Source: Oscillospiraceae bacterium (GTDB taxonomy: Bacteria; Bacillota; Clostridia; Oscillospirales; Ruminococcaceae). From it: 33,510 nt of DNA. Position 1 is the first letter of the stretch, and every line of letters begins with the position of its first letter. Below the pieces are notes generated by a model, which saw nothing but the letters and a program-made list of their open reading frames with translations, made no database searches and had not been told where the DNA came from. The stretch lies in the NCBI GenBank assembly GCA_021202155.1, contig JAJQDP010000021.1:1-33510 (forward strand), written 5' to 3'. The translations under genes were made by a program, and so were the position numbers. Positions 1 to 8,300 of the stretch are shown here, piece after piece.

Positions 1-35
1 TTGTTGCCAATTTCGCTTAAGTGTACGCGTATGCC
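1..35. repeat. Left copy of 35-bp terminal inverted repeat
   Basis: The first 35 bases (starting TTGTTGCCAATTTCGC) are the exact reverse complement of 33458-33492. The copy runs straight into a truncated half of a GC-rich palindromic repeat. It may be a real inverted repeat or an assembly or contig-end effect. Confidence 0.85.
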
Positions 36-36
36 T

Positions 37-138
37 TGACAGGGGAGCCTTTTTGTGCCTCTTTGCAAGCTTCTGAGAGAATAAAAAAAGCCTCCCCTGT
101 CAAGGGGAGGGGAACCGGCGAAGCCGGTGGAGGGGTGC
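37..138. repeat. Truncated half of a cloverleaf-type palindromic repeat
   Basis: TTGACAGGGGAGCC near 37-51 is complementary to GGCTCCCC-like sequence near 90-105, and a GGAACCGGCGAAGCCGG hairpin and GGAGGGGTG end follow. This matches the centre and one arm of the complete elements at 1647-1790 and 3392-3534. The other arm is missing, replaced by the 35-bp inverted repeat. Confidence 0.6.
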
Positions 139-152
139 GCGACCAAAGGGAG

Positions 153-187
153 CGCAAATTACGCATTACGCATTACGAATTACGCAT
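153..187. repeat. Short tandem ATTACGMATT repeat
   Basis: Four back-to-back units of the form ATTACGCATT or ATTACGAATT sit just downstream of the stop codon of the nucleotidyltransferase gene. The same repeat family recurs at 3740-3775. Function unknown. Confidence 0.7.
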
Positions 188-188
188 T

Positions 189-1070
189 TTAGAGATTCTC
201 CGGATACGCTCCATCCGCATGAAGCTTGCGGAGCTTCTCCTCAACGTCTGCCTTATCCTCTCTATAGGTGATGCCGAACCACTTGTCGTGGGAGGGTCTT
301 GCTTCTACGGTGAGGGAGTTTTCGCTGAGGAAGTCGTTGACCATTACGGGGAGGAGGCATTCTGCCTTGATCTGGTCGGGGGTGAGAGCCTTAAGGAAGT
401 CCTCGAAATACTTCTCCATCAGAGGCAACGTTTCGTTATGGAAGCCCCAGAAGTTCATCGAAACCTCTGCGTCGGGGTCGACCTCGCCTGTCTCGGAAAC
501 CATCTTGTCACCATCCGGTTTGATTCCGCTGGTCTCGTCAACCTTGACGAGCTTGCCATCCGCAACACTGCAGACGCCTCTTGTAACAGTGCCGTTGAGG
601 CTGACGGTGTTCTTGAGGATATAAGTAACCATTGCGGCTTCGCTTCCGCCCTTGAGACCCTCAAGGAGCTTATACATGATGTCGAAGCATTCCTTGCCGT
701 AGTAGTCGTCGGCATTGATAGTAGCAAACGGCTCGGTGAGGGCGTCCTTTGCCGCCAAGACTGCATGGACTGTGCCGAACGGCTTTACTCTCTCAGCCGG
801 AATTTCATAGAAGCTCGGGACTGTTGAATAGTCCTGAACGCAGTATTCGAGCTCTACCCTGTCCTTGAACTTCTCGCCGACGGTCGAACGAACTATGTCA
901 ACCATCTCGCTCTTGAGGACGAACACGACCTTCTCAAATCCTGCCGCAATAGCGTCGTGAATCGAGTATTCCATCAGGATTTCGCCGTGAGGTCCGACGT
1001 TGGAAATCTGCTTGTCTCCGCCGAAACGTGAGCCGAGACCTGCCGCTAATACCAAAAGTGTAGCTTTCAT
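189..1070 (-). CDS. Sugar-phosphate nucleotidyltransferase-like (NTP-transferase family)
   Basis: The 293-residue protein opens with the nucleotide-binding signature LVLAAGLGSRFGGDKQ (residues 6-21), typical of GT-A fold NTP transferases that make NDP-sugars. Residues INADDYYG near 118-125 fit the metal-binding Asp motif. The family usually activates a sugar phosphate or similar head group with a nucleoside triphosphate in the cytoplasm; the substrate cannot be read here. It starts at an ATG with a weak upstream AGG and has its own likely promoter at 1127-1155. The next gene in the same direction is a GtrA protein, which fits cell-surface glycan work, but a 135-bp gap separates them. A choline- or phospholicose-type cytidylyltransferase is a possible alternative. 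Confidence 0.82.
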   Translation of the reverse strand: MKATLLVLAAGLGSRFGGDKQISNVGPHGEILMEYSIHDAIAAGFEKVVFVLKSEMVDIVRSTVGEKFKDRVELEYCVQDYSTVPSFYEIPAERVKPFGTVHAVLAAKDALTEPFATINADDYYGKECFDIMYKLLEGLKGGSEAAMVTYILKNTVSLNGTVTRGVCSVADGKLVKVDETSGIKPDGDKMVSETGEVDPDAEVSMNFWGFHNETLPLMEKYFEDFLKALTPDQIKAECLLPVMVNDFLSENSLTVEARPSHDKWFGITYREDKADVEEKLRKLHADGAYPENL

Positions 1071-1126
1071 ATCTGTTACCTGCCTTATTTTAAGTTTTAT
1101 TCGGGCTATTCACCCTACCTAAGAAC

Positions 1127-1155
1127 ATTTTATACCAAAATCGTCAAAATGTCAA
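1127..1155 (-). promoter_or_regulatory. Sigma-A promoter for the nucleotidyltransferase gene
   Basis: On the minus strand a perfect TTGACA (1155-1150) is followed after 17 bp by TAAAAT (1132-1127), about 57 bp before the ATG at 1070. An overlapping TATAAA could also be read as the -10 but with a short 15-bp spacer. Confidence 0.65.
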
Positions 1156-1205
1156 CCGAAATTATGTTGAAAATATCTATTTTTCGCCGATTTTATCCGC
1201 CGATT

Positions 1206-1634
1206 TCATCGGTCTGATTCTTCGGTTTTCTTTTTGCGGAATATGAGTAGCTTCTGCACGACGAAATTGACGACGAACATGATGACCTCGGCTATAGGCT
1301 TTGCAAGCCATGTCGGGAAAAGAAGAACTCTTGTCATCACTTCCATCAGGACGAATGTCTTCACAGTGAAGCTCACCGCCGCAAGTGCGTAATATCCGCC
1401 CATCTCCGCCCAGACGCTCTTCTCAGAGCGGAAGACCCACCTGCGGTTAATCTGGAAGTTCACCTGCGACGACACGCAGAATGCACAAACCGCCGAGACC
1501 TCCATGGCAAGGGAAAAGTCACCAAGTAGCCATTCGACGACCAATAGTATCGTATAGTCGATGACGAATGCAATCACGGATGAGATTCCATAACGAATCG
1601 GTTGCAGGGAGAGTGCTTTTTTGATTAGGTTCAT
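1206..1634 (-). CDS. GtrA-family membrane protein
   Basis: A 142-residue protein with four hydrophobic helices (about 15-36, 41-60, 78-100, 108-130) and the family signature QVNFQINRRWVFRS in the loop after helix 2 (residues 57-70). GtrA/DPMS-like proteins are small integral membrane proteins linked to the flipping or transfer of lipid-linked sugars for surface polysaccharides. The ATG at 1634 is preceded by GGAGG at 12-13 bases, next to the edge of a palindromic repeat. The C-terminus is highly charged (RKKKTEESDR). Family assignment is firm; the actual glycan partner is unknown. No glycosyltransferase neighbour is present apart from the nucleotidyltransferase. Confidence 0.85.
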   Translation of the reverse strand: MNLIKKALSLQPIRYGISSVIAFVIDYTILLVVEWLLGDFSLAMEVSAVCAFCVSSQVNFQINRRWVFRSEKSVWAEMGGYYALAAVSFTVKTFVLMEVMTRVLLFPTWLAKPIAEVIMFVVNFVVQKLLIFRKKKTEESDR

Positions 1635-1646
1635 GACTTCGCCTCC

Positions 1647-1790
1647 GGAAACCCCTCCACCATGCTTCGCATGGTCCCCCTCCCCTTTCAGGGGAGGCTA
1701 TTTGTATTCTCTCAAAGTTTGTTCAATGTACCTAAAGGCTCCCCTGAAAGGGGAGCTGGCTGCGCCGCAGGCGCAGACTGAGGGGTTTCC
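1647..1790. repeat. Complete cloverleaf palindromic repeat (MITE-like)
   Basis: The outer 11-bp inverted repeat GGAAACCCCTC (1647-1657) pairs with GAGGGGTTTCC (1780-1790). Inside are three hairpins: CCATGCTTCGCATGG, a long central arm CTCCCCTTTCAGGGG...CCCCTGAAAGGGGAG, and CTGCGCCGCAGGCGCAG. It fills the gap between the proS stop and gtrA. No ORF inside; probably a non-autonomous mobile element or a structured repeat. Confidence 0.8.
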
Positions 1791-1791
1791 C

Positions 1792-3234
1792 TTAATACGC
1801 CTTCCCCCACATTACCATGCACTTAGCCGGCTTGCCACAGCAGACACACTTGTCGCTGAGGTTCTCCTGCTCGAACGGGATGCAACGGGAGCCGACGCCG
1901 GTGAGCTCCTTGACCTTGTCCTCGCAGGCTTCGTCGCCGCACCACATCGCCTTGATGAAGCCGTCGCCGTTCTTCTCAAGAGTTTCATTGATCTCGTCGA
2001 TAGATGTGCAGGAGTAGCTTCTCTCCTCCTGTCTCTGCTTCGCGGCTTCAAACATACCGTCGTGAACCTCGGTGAGGCAATTCTTTACTCCCTCAACCAG
2101 ATTATCAAGAGTGATGAACTCTTTCTTGCGGTTATGTCTGAGAACAGCCACACAGTGGTTCTCCTCGATGTCACGAGGACCTATCTCGATTCTGACAGGG
2201 ACGCCGCGCATTTCATACTCGGCGTACTTCCAGCCGGGGGAATTCTCGCTGTCGTCAAGCTTGACTCTGATGCCGGCGGCATTAAGGGTGTCATAGAGCT
2301 CATGAGCCTTTCCGAGAACGCCCTCCTTGTGCTGGGCGACCGGAACTATCACTACCTGGACTGGTGCGACTGCCGGCGGGAGAACCAAGCCGTTGTCGTC
2401 ACCGTGGGTCATGATTATAGCACCGATGAGACGGGTTGTGACTCCCCATGAGGTCTGGTAAGGAATCTTCACGGAGTTATTTTTATCTGTATAGGTGATG
2501 CCGAAAGCCTTTGCAAATCCGTCGCCGAAATAGTGAGACGTTCCCGCCTGCAGAGCCTTGCCGTCGTGCATGAGAGCTTCGATAGCATAGGTCGAGACTG
2601 CGCCGGCAAACTTATCGCTGTCGGTCTTCTTGCCCTTGACTACAGGCATTGCGAGCTCGGTCTCGCAGAACTCGGCGTAGGTTTCGAGCATCTTCTCGGT
2701 GAATGCCTCCGCCTCCTCGGCTGTTTCGTGGATAGTGTGACCCTCCTGCCAGAGAAATTCTCTGGAACGGAGGAAAGGTCTTGTTGTCTTCTCCCATCTT
2801 ACAACCGAGACCCACTGATTATAGAGCTTCGGAAGGTCGCGATAGGAGTGAATTATGTTGGCATAGTGCTCGCAGAAGAGGGTTTCGGAGGTCGGTCTGA
2901 CGCAAAGTCTCTCCTCAAGCTTGTCATTTCCGCCATGGGTGACCCATGCAACCTCGGGAGCAAAGCCCTCGACGTGGTCTTTTTCCTTATTTAAAAGGCT
3001 CTCGGGGATGAACATCGGCATATAGACGTTCTCGACTCCCAGAGCCTTGAATCTACCGTCCAAGAACTTCTGCATATTTTCCCAGATAGCGTACCCATAG
3101 GGGCGGATGACCATGCATCCCTTGACGCTTGAATATTCGATAAGCTCCGCCTTCTTAACTATGTCCGTATACCACTGCGCAAAGTCCTCGCTCATGGAGG
3201 TTACCGCTGATACGGTCTTCTTGTCATTTGCCAT
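1792..3234 (-). CDS. proS: Prolyl-tRNA synthetase (ProS type 3, archaeal/eukaryotic-like)
   Basis: The 480-residue enzyme charges tRNA-Pro with proline in the cytoplasm. Class II features are clear: [23 protein letters not shown] with the following [24 protein letters not shown] region (motif 2 and proline pocket), an anticodon-binding domain, and a C-terminal Cys-rich zinc site (CIPF...[10 protein letters not shown]) ending in Tyr. It lacks the large editing insertion of the bacterial type, which fits the compact type 3 form found in many Clostridia. The chosen start MANDKKTV at 3234 has GGAAGGAG seven bases upstream; the longer upstream reading frame overlaps the promoter and lacks family similarity. 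Confidence 0.97.
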   Translation of the reverse strand: MANDKKTVSAVTSMSEDFAQWYTDIVKKAELIEYSSVKGCMVIRPYGYAIWENMQKFLDGRFKALGVENVYMPMFIPESLLNKEKDHVEGFAPEVAWVTHGGNDKLEERLCVRPTSETLFCEHYANIIHSYRDLPKLYNQWVSVVRWEKTTRPFLRSREFLWQEGHTIHETAEEAEAFTEKMLETYAEFCETELAMPVVKGKKTDSDKFAGAVSTYAIEALMHDGKALQAGTSHYFGDGFAKAFGITYTDKNNSVKIPYQTSWGVTTRLIGAIIMTHGDDNGLVLPPAVAPVQVVIVPVAQHKEGVLGKAHELYDTLNAAGIRVKLDDSENSPGWKYAEYEMRGVPVRIEIGPRDIEENHCVAVLRHNRKKEFITLDNLVEGVKNCLTEVHDGMFEAAKQRQEERSYSCTSIDEINETLEKNGDGFIKAMWCGDEACEDKVKELTGVGSRCIPFEQENLSDKCVCCGKPAKCMVMWGKAY

Positions 3235-3283
3235 CACTATATCTCCTTCCGAAATTTCGGGTAAGTGTATTTTTAGCACAAAT

Positions 3284-3312
3284 ATAATAGCACAGATTTG
3301 GGAGTTTGACAA
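3284..3312 (-). promoter_or_regulatory. Sigma-A promoter for proS
   Basis: Minus strand TTGTCA (3312-3307), 17-bp spacer, TATTAT (3289-3284). The transcript leader of about 45 bases is too short to hold a T-box riboswitch. It carries a small CCGAAATTTCGG palindrome next to the ribosome-binding site. Confidence 0.65.
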
Positions 3313-3370
3313 GTGTTTTTTAGAGGCTTCTGCCTTTCTTCTGCAAATGACTTGCCTTCGGCAAGTCGGC

Positions 3371-3582
3371 AAGTTCGGCAAAGCCGAACTTGCACCCCTC
3401 CACCGCGCTTCGCGCGGTCCCCCCTCCCCTTTCAGGGGAGGCTATGACTGCCCCTTCAAAAAGCTTTTGAGAGAATGAAAATTGGCTCCCTTGTCAAGGG
3501 GAGCTGGCGCGCCGCAGGCGCGACTGAGGGGTGCTATTTTCGCCAGAGGCGAAAATAGCGCAGTTCGGCTTCGCCGAACTGC
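3371..3582. repeat. Cloverleaf palindromic repeat with flanking hairpins
   Basis: The core element 3392-3534 has ends GCACCCCTC/GAGGGGTGC and three internal arms: CCGCGCTTCGCGCGG, CTCCCCTTTCAGGGGAGG with its partner GGCTCCCTTGTCAAGGGG, and GCGCGCCGCAGGCGCG. It is flanked by three more perfect hairpins: AAGTTCGGC...GCCGAACTT (3371-3391), GCTATTTTCGCC...GGCGAAAATAGC (3533-3559) and GCAGTTCGGC...GCCGAACTGC (3560-3582). It occupies part of the 754-bp gene-free gap between proS and the HtrA gene. Confidence 0.78.
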
Positions 3583-3607
3583 TACAGAGCCCCATAAAAA
3601 GGGGGCG

Positions 3608-3668
3608 CCTACGAGCCGGAAACCGACTCGTAGGCAAAGAAAGGGAAAAATATGAAAAAGCTTTCGCG
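3608..3668 (+). repeat. Hairpin plus 35-bp core repeat, copy 1
   Basis: A hairpin (CCTACGAG 3608-3615 pairing CTCGTAGG 3627-3634) runs into a 35-bp core at 3634-3668 that includes AAAGAAAGGGAAAAATATG and encodes a start MKKLSR. The tiny reading frame here is MKKLSRYWRY then stop. The identical 35-bp core recurs at 3820-3854. Confidence 0.75.
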
Positions 3669-3739
3669 ATACTGGCGATATTAAAAGTTTGGACAATTGC
3701 CCCTTGGGCAATTAGGGTGGAATTAGCTGCTCCCGGCGA

Positions 3740-3775
3740 CAATTACGAATTACGCATTACGAATTACGAATTGAT
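3740..3775. repeat. Short tandem ATTACGMATT repeat
   Basis: Four adjoining units of ATTACGAATT or ATTACGCATT, the same family as 153-187, lying between the two hairpin-core repeat copies. Confidence 0.7.
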
Positions 3776-3790
3776 TTAAAGGGGGTGCTC

Positions 3791-3854
3791 ACGGGTCGGG
3801 ACGGTTTCCCGACCCGTAAGCAAAGAAAGGGAAAAATATGAAAAAGCTTTCGCG
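3791..3854 (+). repeat. Hairpin plus 35-bp core repeat, copy 2
   Basis: A perfect 10-bp stem (ACGGGTCGGG 3791-3800 with CCCGACCCGT 3809-3818) precedes the same 35-bp core at 3820-3854. The stem sequence differs from copy 1 while the pairing is kept. The small frame starting at the core ATG (3838) reads MKKLSRNCLLGIFPYLREPPL then stop. On the minus strand the stem followed by CCCCCTTT could also act as a terminator for the HtrA gene. Confidence 0.72.
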
Positions 3855-3988
3855 TAACTGTTTGTTGGGGATATTTCCGTATCTCCGGGAGCCTCCCCTT
3901 TAGGCTCGCGATACCTGTATGTCAATCAAAACGTCAACGTGACGCTACGGTGTGAAATTCGCGCCACGCCGCGCCGTATCAGCAAGTT

Positions 3989-5584
3989 TTAACCCGTAAT
4001 CTCCATCAGCTCAACTTCGAGGTCGATATAAGTTCCATCACGATAGATGCTGAGTGTTATGGTATCTCCGACCGAGAAGTTGTTCTTGATATTGGTAAGC
4101 TCATCCATTGTGGTGATGCTTTCGTCGTTGACTCCGACGATTATATCTCCCGCCTGAACTCCTGCAATGTCTGCGCCTGAATCAGGCTCAACGTATCTTA
4201 CCATGACACCCTGAGGGATTCCATAGTAGAACGCAACATAAATCGTTATGTCCTCGCCGGTGATGCCGATTGAAGGTCTGCCGGTGACGTAACCGTACTG
4301 GATGAGGTCATTTATGATAGGAAGTGCGTCATCAATCGGGATCGCAAACCCAAGTCCCTCACCATAGGAGGAAGAAACCTTCGCAGAGATTACTCCGATG
4401 ACCTGACCATAGGCATTGACCATAGGTCCGCCGGAGTTTCCGCTGTTGACGGAGGCGTCGGTCTGGATTAATGTCATATCCTTGCCGTTGATGTTAAGGG
4501 TGCGGTTCAGTCCCGAAACGATTCCCACTGACATCGAGCCGTAAAGGTCGTAGCCAAGGGGATTTCCGATGACTATCGCAACCTCGCCGACCTTCAGGTC
4601 GCCCGATGTTCCGAGCTCGACTGCTGTCAAGCCCTCGGCATCAATCTTGAGTACTGCAATATCCGACTGCGAATCCTCGCCGATGAGTGTTGCCTCATAC
4701 TGGTTCATGTCGGAATCGACTATTGCGATGCTTGTTGCGTCCTCAACGACGTGAGCACATGTCAGGATGTAGCCGTCCTCGGTCAGGATGATTCCTGTTC
4801 CGGTGGCACTTCCGCTGTTTGTCGTGGAGGAAACTCCTACAACCGAAGGTGAAACCTTCTCGTATATTTCAGTGAGGGTGTAATCTCCCTCAGCGGTTAT
4901 AAGCTGGCTTAATGTCGGGTACTCCTTTGTGGAGGTCACGCTGTCAGAATCATCTGCCACCGCGTTCTGGGAGGTCTCGTCTTCCTCCTCAAGAACCACT
5001 GTATCCTCGTCTTCATCAGTCGTGGTCTGGGTTGTTGTGGAAGGAGTGTTATTTCCGCGGTTGCTCTGCTGTGCAGTATTGAGAGAACTGTCGCTCAGTG
5101 CGATGAAAGCAGAGATAGCGGTTACTGACACTACAAACACTGCCAGAACTCCGACGATAATTCCAATCGCAATCTTTCCGCCGTTGCCCTTTTTCCTTGG
5201 TGTGGGAGCGTTATAGACATACTCACTGCGGTTTCCGGTCTGGCCCTGATTGTAGCTTCCATAGCTGTAGCTGTTTCCGGAATAGGTATTGCTATATGAA
5301 TTCTGGAAGTAGCCGTTCTGAGTGTACTGGTTCTGATTGTTCTGGGAGTACGCGCTTCCGGTGTAGCCACCGCGGCTGCTGTCCGTGTTGGTGTAGGAGT
5401 TCACCCCGGAGGTAGCTTCCGAATCGCTGTTTCCGTTATTCACAGCCTCTTCCGGCTGAGTACCTTCGGCATCCGATTCTTCAACCAATACCGTTTCAAC
5501 AACGCCGTCATCCGATTTGTTTTCCTCGCCCGGCTGAGGATTGTCATCTATTCTGTTTTCATTCTCGTTAAAGTTATCGTTCAT
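3989..5584 (-). CDS. HtrA/DegP-type membrane-anchored serine protease with PDZ domain
   Basis: A 531-residue protease, counted from MNDNFNENEN. Residues 1-133 are an acidic then Gln/Asn/Tyr/Ser-rich cytoplasmic region, 137-163 is a single membrane helix, 170-225 an acidic Thr-rich linker, 235-425 a trypsin-like domain, and 445-525 a PDZ domain. The catalytic triad is visible: His278 in TCAHVV, Asp308 in SDIAVL, Ser384 in GNSGGP. HtrA proteins degrade or process misfolded exported proteins at the outer face of the membrane. The start at 5584 has GGAGG nine bases upstream; longer frames add residues with no support. A TATAAT lies at 5702-5697 on the minus strand but with no good -35. The 130-residue cytoplasmic Gln/Asn-rich head is unusually long. 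Confidence 0.93.
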   Translation of the reverse strand: MNDNFNENENRIDDNPQPGEENKSDDGVVETVLVEESDAEGTQPEEAVNNGNSDSEATSGVNSYTNTDSSRGGYTGSAYSQNNQNQYTQNGYFQNSYSNTYSGNSYSYGSYNQGQTGNRSEYVYNAPTPRKKGNGGKIAIGIIVGVLAVFVVSVTAISAFIALSDSSLNTAQQSNRGNNTPSTTTQTTTDEDEDTVVLEEEDETSQNAVADDSDSVTSTKEYPTLSQLITAEGDYTLTEIYEKVSPSVVGVSSTTNSGSATGTGIILTEDGYILTCAHVVEDATSIAIVDSDMNQYEATLIGEDSQSDIAVLKIDAEGLTAVELGTSGDLKVGEVAIVIGNPLGYDLYGSMSVGIVSGLNRTLNINGKDMTLIQTDASVNSGNSGGPMVNAYGQVIGVISAKVSSSYGEGLGFAIPIDDALPIINDLIQYGYVTGRPSIGITGEDITIYVAFYYGIPQGVMVRYVEPDSGADIAGVQAGDIIVGVNDESITTMDELTNIKNNFSVGDTITLSIYRDGTYIDLEVELMEITG

Positions 5585-5776
5585 AAAATGCATCCTCCGT
5601 CTGTAATTTGCTCTGTAGGAGAAAACTCCGCAAGCTCTTGCCGCCATAACAGTCGAGGCTTGGAAACCTTCCACGTTCCCGTTCCTTATGCTTTTTATTA
5701 TAATCATAAATGTGTAAATCATATGACGGAATACAGAATATTTTAGGATTTGAAACAGGGAAGTTCGTGAGAAAGC

Positions 5777-5805
5777 TTGATATGTCTGTGTTTTTGTGAT
5801 ACAAT
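5777..5805 (+). promoter_or_regulatory. Sigma-A promoter for the 5858-9235 operon
   Basis: TTGATA (5777-5782), 17-bp spacer, TACAAT (5800-5805), about 53 bp before the TTG start at 5858. It lies in the 273-bp divergent gap shared with the HtrA gene. Confidence 0.7.
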
Positions 5806-5857
5806 TAGCGTAGCCGGTTTCCGGTATTCTCCAAAATAATCAAAGGGGGCTGACAAA

Positions 5858-7165
5858 TTGTCGTACACCGACCTTATATTTGTTTTCTGCTTTTTACCTA
5901 TATATATGATACTCTCCATGCTCTGCAGTGAAACAAGAAATAAAAATCTCGTTTCCCTCATCATGTCAGTAGTATTCATTGCATGGGCAAGACCGCTATA
6001 TTATGCGCTGATTTTAGTCGTAATATTCCTCACCTATCTTTCAGCAAGGCTCTGTGATGGTGGGAGGATGCCGTGGTTGAAAATTGCCGCAGGAGTCGTG
6101 ACAGCGGTTCTGTCGCTCTTCCCTATCATCAGTTTAGGCTCGCTCGGAACGGTAAGCGGGACTGTCTCGGCGATAGGCTTCATCCTGTTTGACATCCGCT
6201 CGGTTCTCTATCTCAAAGACTCCGAAAGTGAAGGTGCGGAGAAGAATTTTGTGGATTTATCCGTATATCTCATATCATTCGAGATGATGGCTGTCTCGCC
6301 AATCTTAAGCTATTCTGAAATGAAGGACGCTATAAAGGAGCGTAAAGCCGGGCTCGCGATGCTCTCAAGCGGGCTTGAGCGGTTCATCTGCGGGCTTGCC
6401 GCGGTGACTGTTTCAGGCTATCCTCTTGAAAGGCTGAGGAATGCCGCTCTGTTTGAGGGTACTCTCCCAACTTTGAACTTAATTTTGGGCGTCATTTTCA
6501 CGGCTATTGAAATCAATGTAGTGGCGTTAGGTTATCTTTCGATGTCGGAAGGGCTTCTTCTCATGAGTGGCTACAGAATCGAGCTTCACAGTGGATGCTT
6601 CTTGCCGAAGAGCCTGATGATTGACCATGTCGGTTCTGTCAGCCCGACCTATAAGACTGCCGCCGAGAAGCTTCCGGGCAGTCAGCTTGCACTGATACTT
6701 TCGGCTGTCGTTCTTTGCGTAGTCGCAGGGTACTCTCTTGGATTCGGTGCCGGAGGAGTCGCTCTTGTCTCTATCATTGCGGTCGCGATTCTGCTCCAGA
6801 AATTCTTTGAGACGAAAAAGTCGGTTTCGGCAGGAGTCTTCACCTTTATAATTTCGATATTCGCGGTTATCCTCTGCGCGAACCGTTCACTCACCGGCTT
6901 TGCCGACTGGATAACATCATTCGGCAGAAGCTATGACTTCCTCATAAGCTATTCTCTCTGGGACGAGCTTTCAAGAGGGTGGGTCTACCTGCTCATATCG
7001 ATATTCTACATTTCGCCGCTCCGACCGATGGCGGGAGTCCTCAAGCGAAAGATAATGACCGAGAACGAGTCAAGCTATGGAACTATAAGAGTCGTAAGCA
7101 CCGTTTTGGTGACGTTACTATTGGTCATCTCAACCATAGCTATGGCTACTGCGGCATCAATATAA
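5858..7165 (+). CDS. MBOAT/AlgI-like membrane protein lacking catalytic motifs
   Basis: A 435-residue polytopic protein with about ten hydrophobic segments. The first 60 residues follow the AlgI (membrane-bound O-acyltransferase) pattern: FCFLPIYMIL, an Asn-Leu-rich helix, then FIAWARPLYYALI. Later stretches around residues 135-195 (ILSYSEMKDAIKERKAG, LERFICGLAAV) and YLSMSEGLLLMSGY also match the family order. The conserved RRWHISLS-type loop and the catalytic WHG His motif, expected after this, are absent. Family members move acyl groups onto surface polysaccharides; this one is probably a non-catalytic relative. The TTG start has AAGGGGG eight bases upstream. The SH3 protein follows after 13 bp. 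Confidence is good for membrane protein, moderate for MBOAT descent. Confidence 0.62.
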   Translation: MSYTDLIFVFCFLPIYMILSMLCSETRNKNLVSLIMSVVFIAWARPLYYALILVVIFLTYLSARLCDGGRMPWLKIAAGVVTAVLSLFPIISLGSLGTVSGTVSAIGFILFDIRSVLYLKDSESEGAEKNFVDLSVYLISFEMMAVSPILSYSEMKDAIKERKAGLAMLSSGLERFICGLAAVTVSGYPLERLRNAALFEGTLPTLNLILGVIFTAIEINVVALGYLSMSEGLLLMSGYRIELHSGCFLPKSLMIDHVGSVSPTYKTAAEKLPGSQLALILSAVVLCVVAGYSLGFGAGGVALVSIIAVAILLQKFFETKKSVSAGVFTFIISIFAVILCANRSLTGFADWITSFGRSYDFLISYSLWDELSRGWVYLLISIFYISPLRPMAGVLKRKIMTENESSYGTIRVVSTVLVTLLLVISTIAMATAASI

Positions 7166-7178
7166 GGGAGGGATCACT

Positions 7179-8300
7179 TTGGCTAAGAAGAAAAAGAAGA
7201 ATGTCACTCCCGTGCCGGAGGTGACGAATACTCCCGAGAAGGAAGCTCCGAAATTTGAAATAGGTCAGAAGGGCGACGAGTTCGACATAAGCTACTCACG
7301 AGCTGTGAGAAACGCAAATGCAGACGCCGACGAGCTCTTAACAGACCTCAGCCAGGAGCAGGGTGCGGACAGATACAACTTCATCGGCTTTGCTATCCCG
7401 GTTTTGGTTCTGTTGTTCTTTGCAATAAGCTTTATCATCATAAACCGTCCTGAGTTTTCGGAGGTATTCACAGCGAAGCTCTCCACCTCCACCGTTATGG
7501 ACGGAAGCTATCTATCCGATCTCACCGAGGCGTACAACACCACCCTTCCGTTTGGAGATGGGCTTTCAGACATGGGCGAGCTCCTTGGCTTTGCTCCGAA
7601 ATCTGACGACGAGGAAGTGGAGGAAGAGCCGGCAGATGAACAGGAAGAGCCCACCGAAGATGAAGAACTGGAGGTCACCGAGCCCGCGGTCACAACGACT
7701 CCTGCAACTACCGAACCGGTAACAGTCGCAACCACCGAGACCTCAGAGGAGGAGGTTCCCGACACATACATCATGTACGCCGCAGGAACGCTCAACATAA
7801 GGCTTGAGCCGTCAAGCGAAGCCATGATGCTCGGCTACTTCAGCGTAAACTCCGAGGTCGATGTCATCGAAATACGTGACGACGGCTGGGCTGAAATCTG
7901 GTACAGCGGAATCCGTGCCTATGTCGACGCTGACTATCTGAGCGACACAAAGGTGGTTGTCACAACCACCACGGAAGCAACGACTGAGGTCACCACAACC
8001 ACCGAGGAGACCACCGAAGCTACGACTACCACCCCCGAGGAGACAACTGAGGTCACCACCGTCACAACTGAGGAGACCACAACAGCGTCGACCAGCGCGA
8101 CAAGAATCACTCCACAGAACCCGGATGTCACCTACACCCTTCCGACTGTCACTGCCGCTCCGATGACCACCGCTACCACGACAGAGTCTCAGGAGACCAC
8201 CACGGTCTCCTCCGAAGTCACTGAGCCAACGACTCAGTCGCAGGAGGTCACAACCGCTTCGGAAACTCCTGTAACTCCCGGAGAGGGTGAATCGGAGTGA
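7179..8300 (+). CDS. Membrane-anchored SH3b-domain protein with Thr-rich regions
   Basis: A 373-residue protein: Lys-rich cytoplasmic start (3-7), one membrane helix at about 67-89, an extracellular stretch with NRPEFSEVF and PFGDGLSDMGELLGF (89-140), an acidic Glu/Thr linker (142-195), a bacterial SH3 domain (about 197-255, NIRLEPSSEAMMLGYF then WYSGIRAYVDADYL), and a 118-residue Thr-rich tail (256-373). SH3b domains bind cell-wall peptides or similar ligands outside the cell. The TTG start has AAGGGAGGG six bases upstream. The juxtamembrane part resembles the start of DHHW/AlgJ-like partners of AlgI acyltransferases, but the hydrolase-like body is missing and SH3b takes its place (inference). 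Confidence 0.8.
   Translation: MAKKKKKNVTPVPEVTNTPEKEAPKFEIGQKGDEFDISYSRAVRNANADADELLTDLSQEQGADRYNFIGFAIPVLVLLFFAISFIIINRPEFSEVFTAKLSTSTVMDGSYLSDLTEAYNTTLPFGDGLSDMGELLGFAPKSDDEEVEEEPADEQEEPTEDEELEVTEPAVTTTPATTEPVTVATTETSEEEVPDTYIMYAAGTLNIRLEPSSEAMMLGYFSVNSEVDVIEIRDDGWAEIWYSGIRAYVDADYLSDTKVVVTTTTEATTEVTTTTEETTEATTTTPEETTEVTTVTTEETTTASTSATRITPQNPDVTYTLPTVTAAPMTTATTTESQETTTVSSEVTEPTTQSQEVTTASETPVTPGEGESE
7944..8297 (+). repeat. Thr-rich low-complexity coding repeat
   Basis: Degenerate ACN-codon repeats encode blocks such as TTTTEATTEV and TTTEETTEA at the C-terminus of the SH3b protein. This is a typical extracellular linker in Ruminococcus-like cell-surface proteins and may be O-glycosylated. 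Confidence 0.75.

Noticed and set aside
21-827. Plus-strand open frame of 268 residues
   Set aside because: It runs through a palindromic repeat and then antisense to the nucleotidyltransferase gene; no start signal and no family signal.
1621-2451. Long plus-strand open frame over proS
   Set aside because: It lies opposite the well-supported proS gene, has no ribosome-binding site or family pattern, and is a shadow of codon bias.
3235-3290. T-box riboswitch before proS
   Set aside because: The leader is too short and no T-box sequence or terminator was seen.
3235-3381. Upstream extension of proS by 49 residues
   Set aside because: It crosses the promoter and ribosome-binding site and lacks similarity to the enzyme; the start at 3234 has a good GGAAGGAG.
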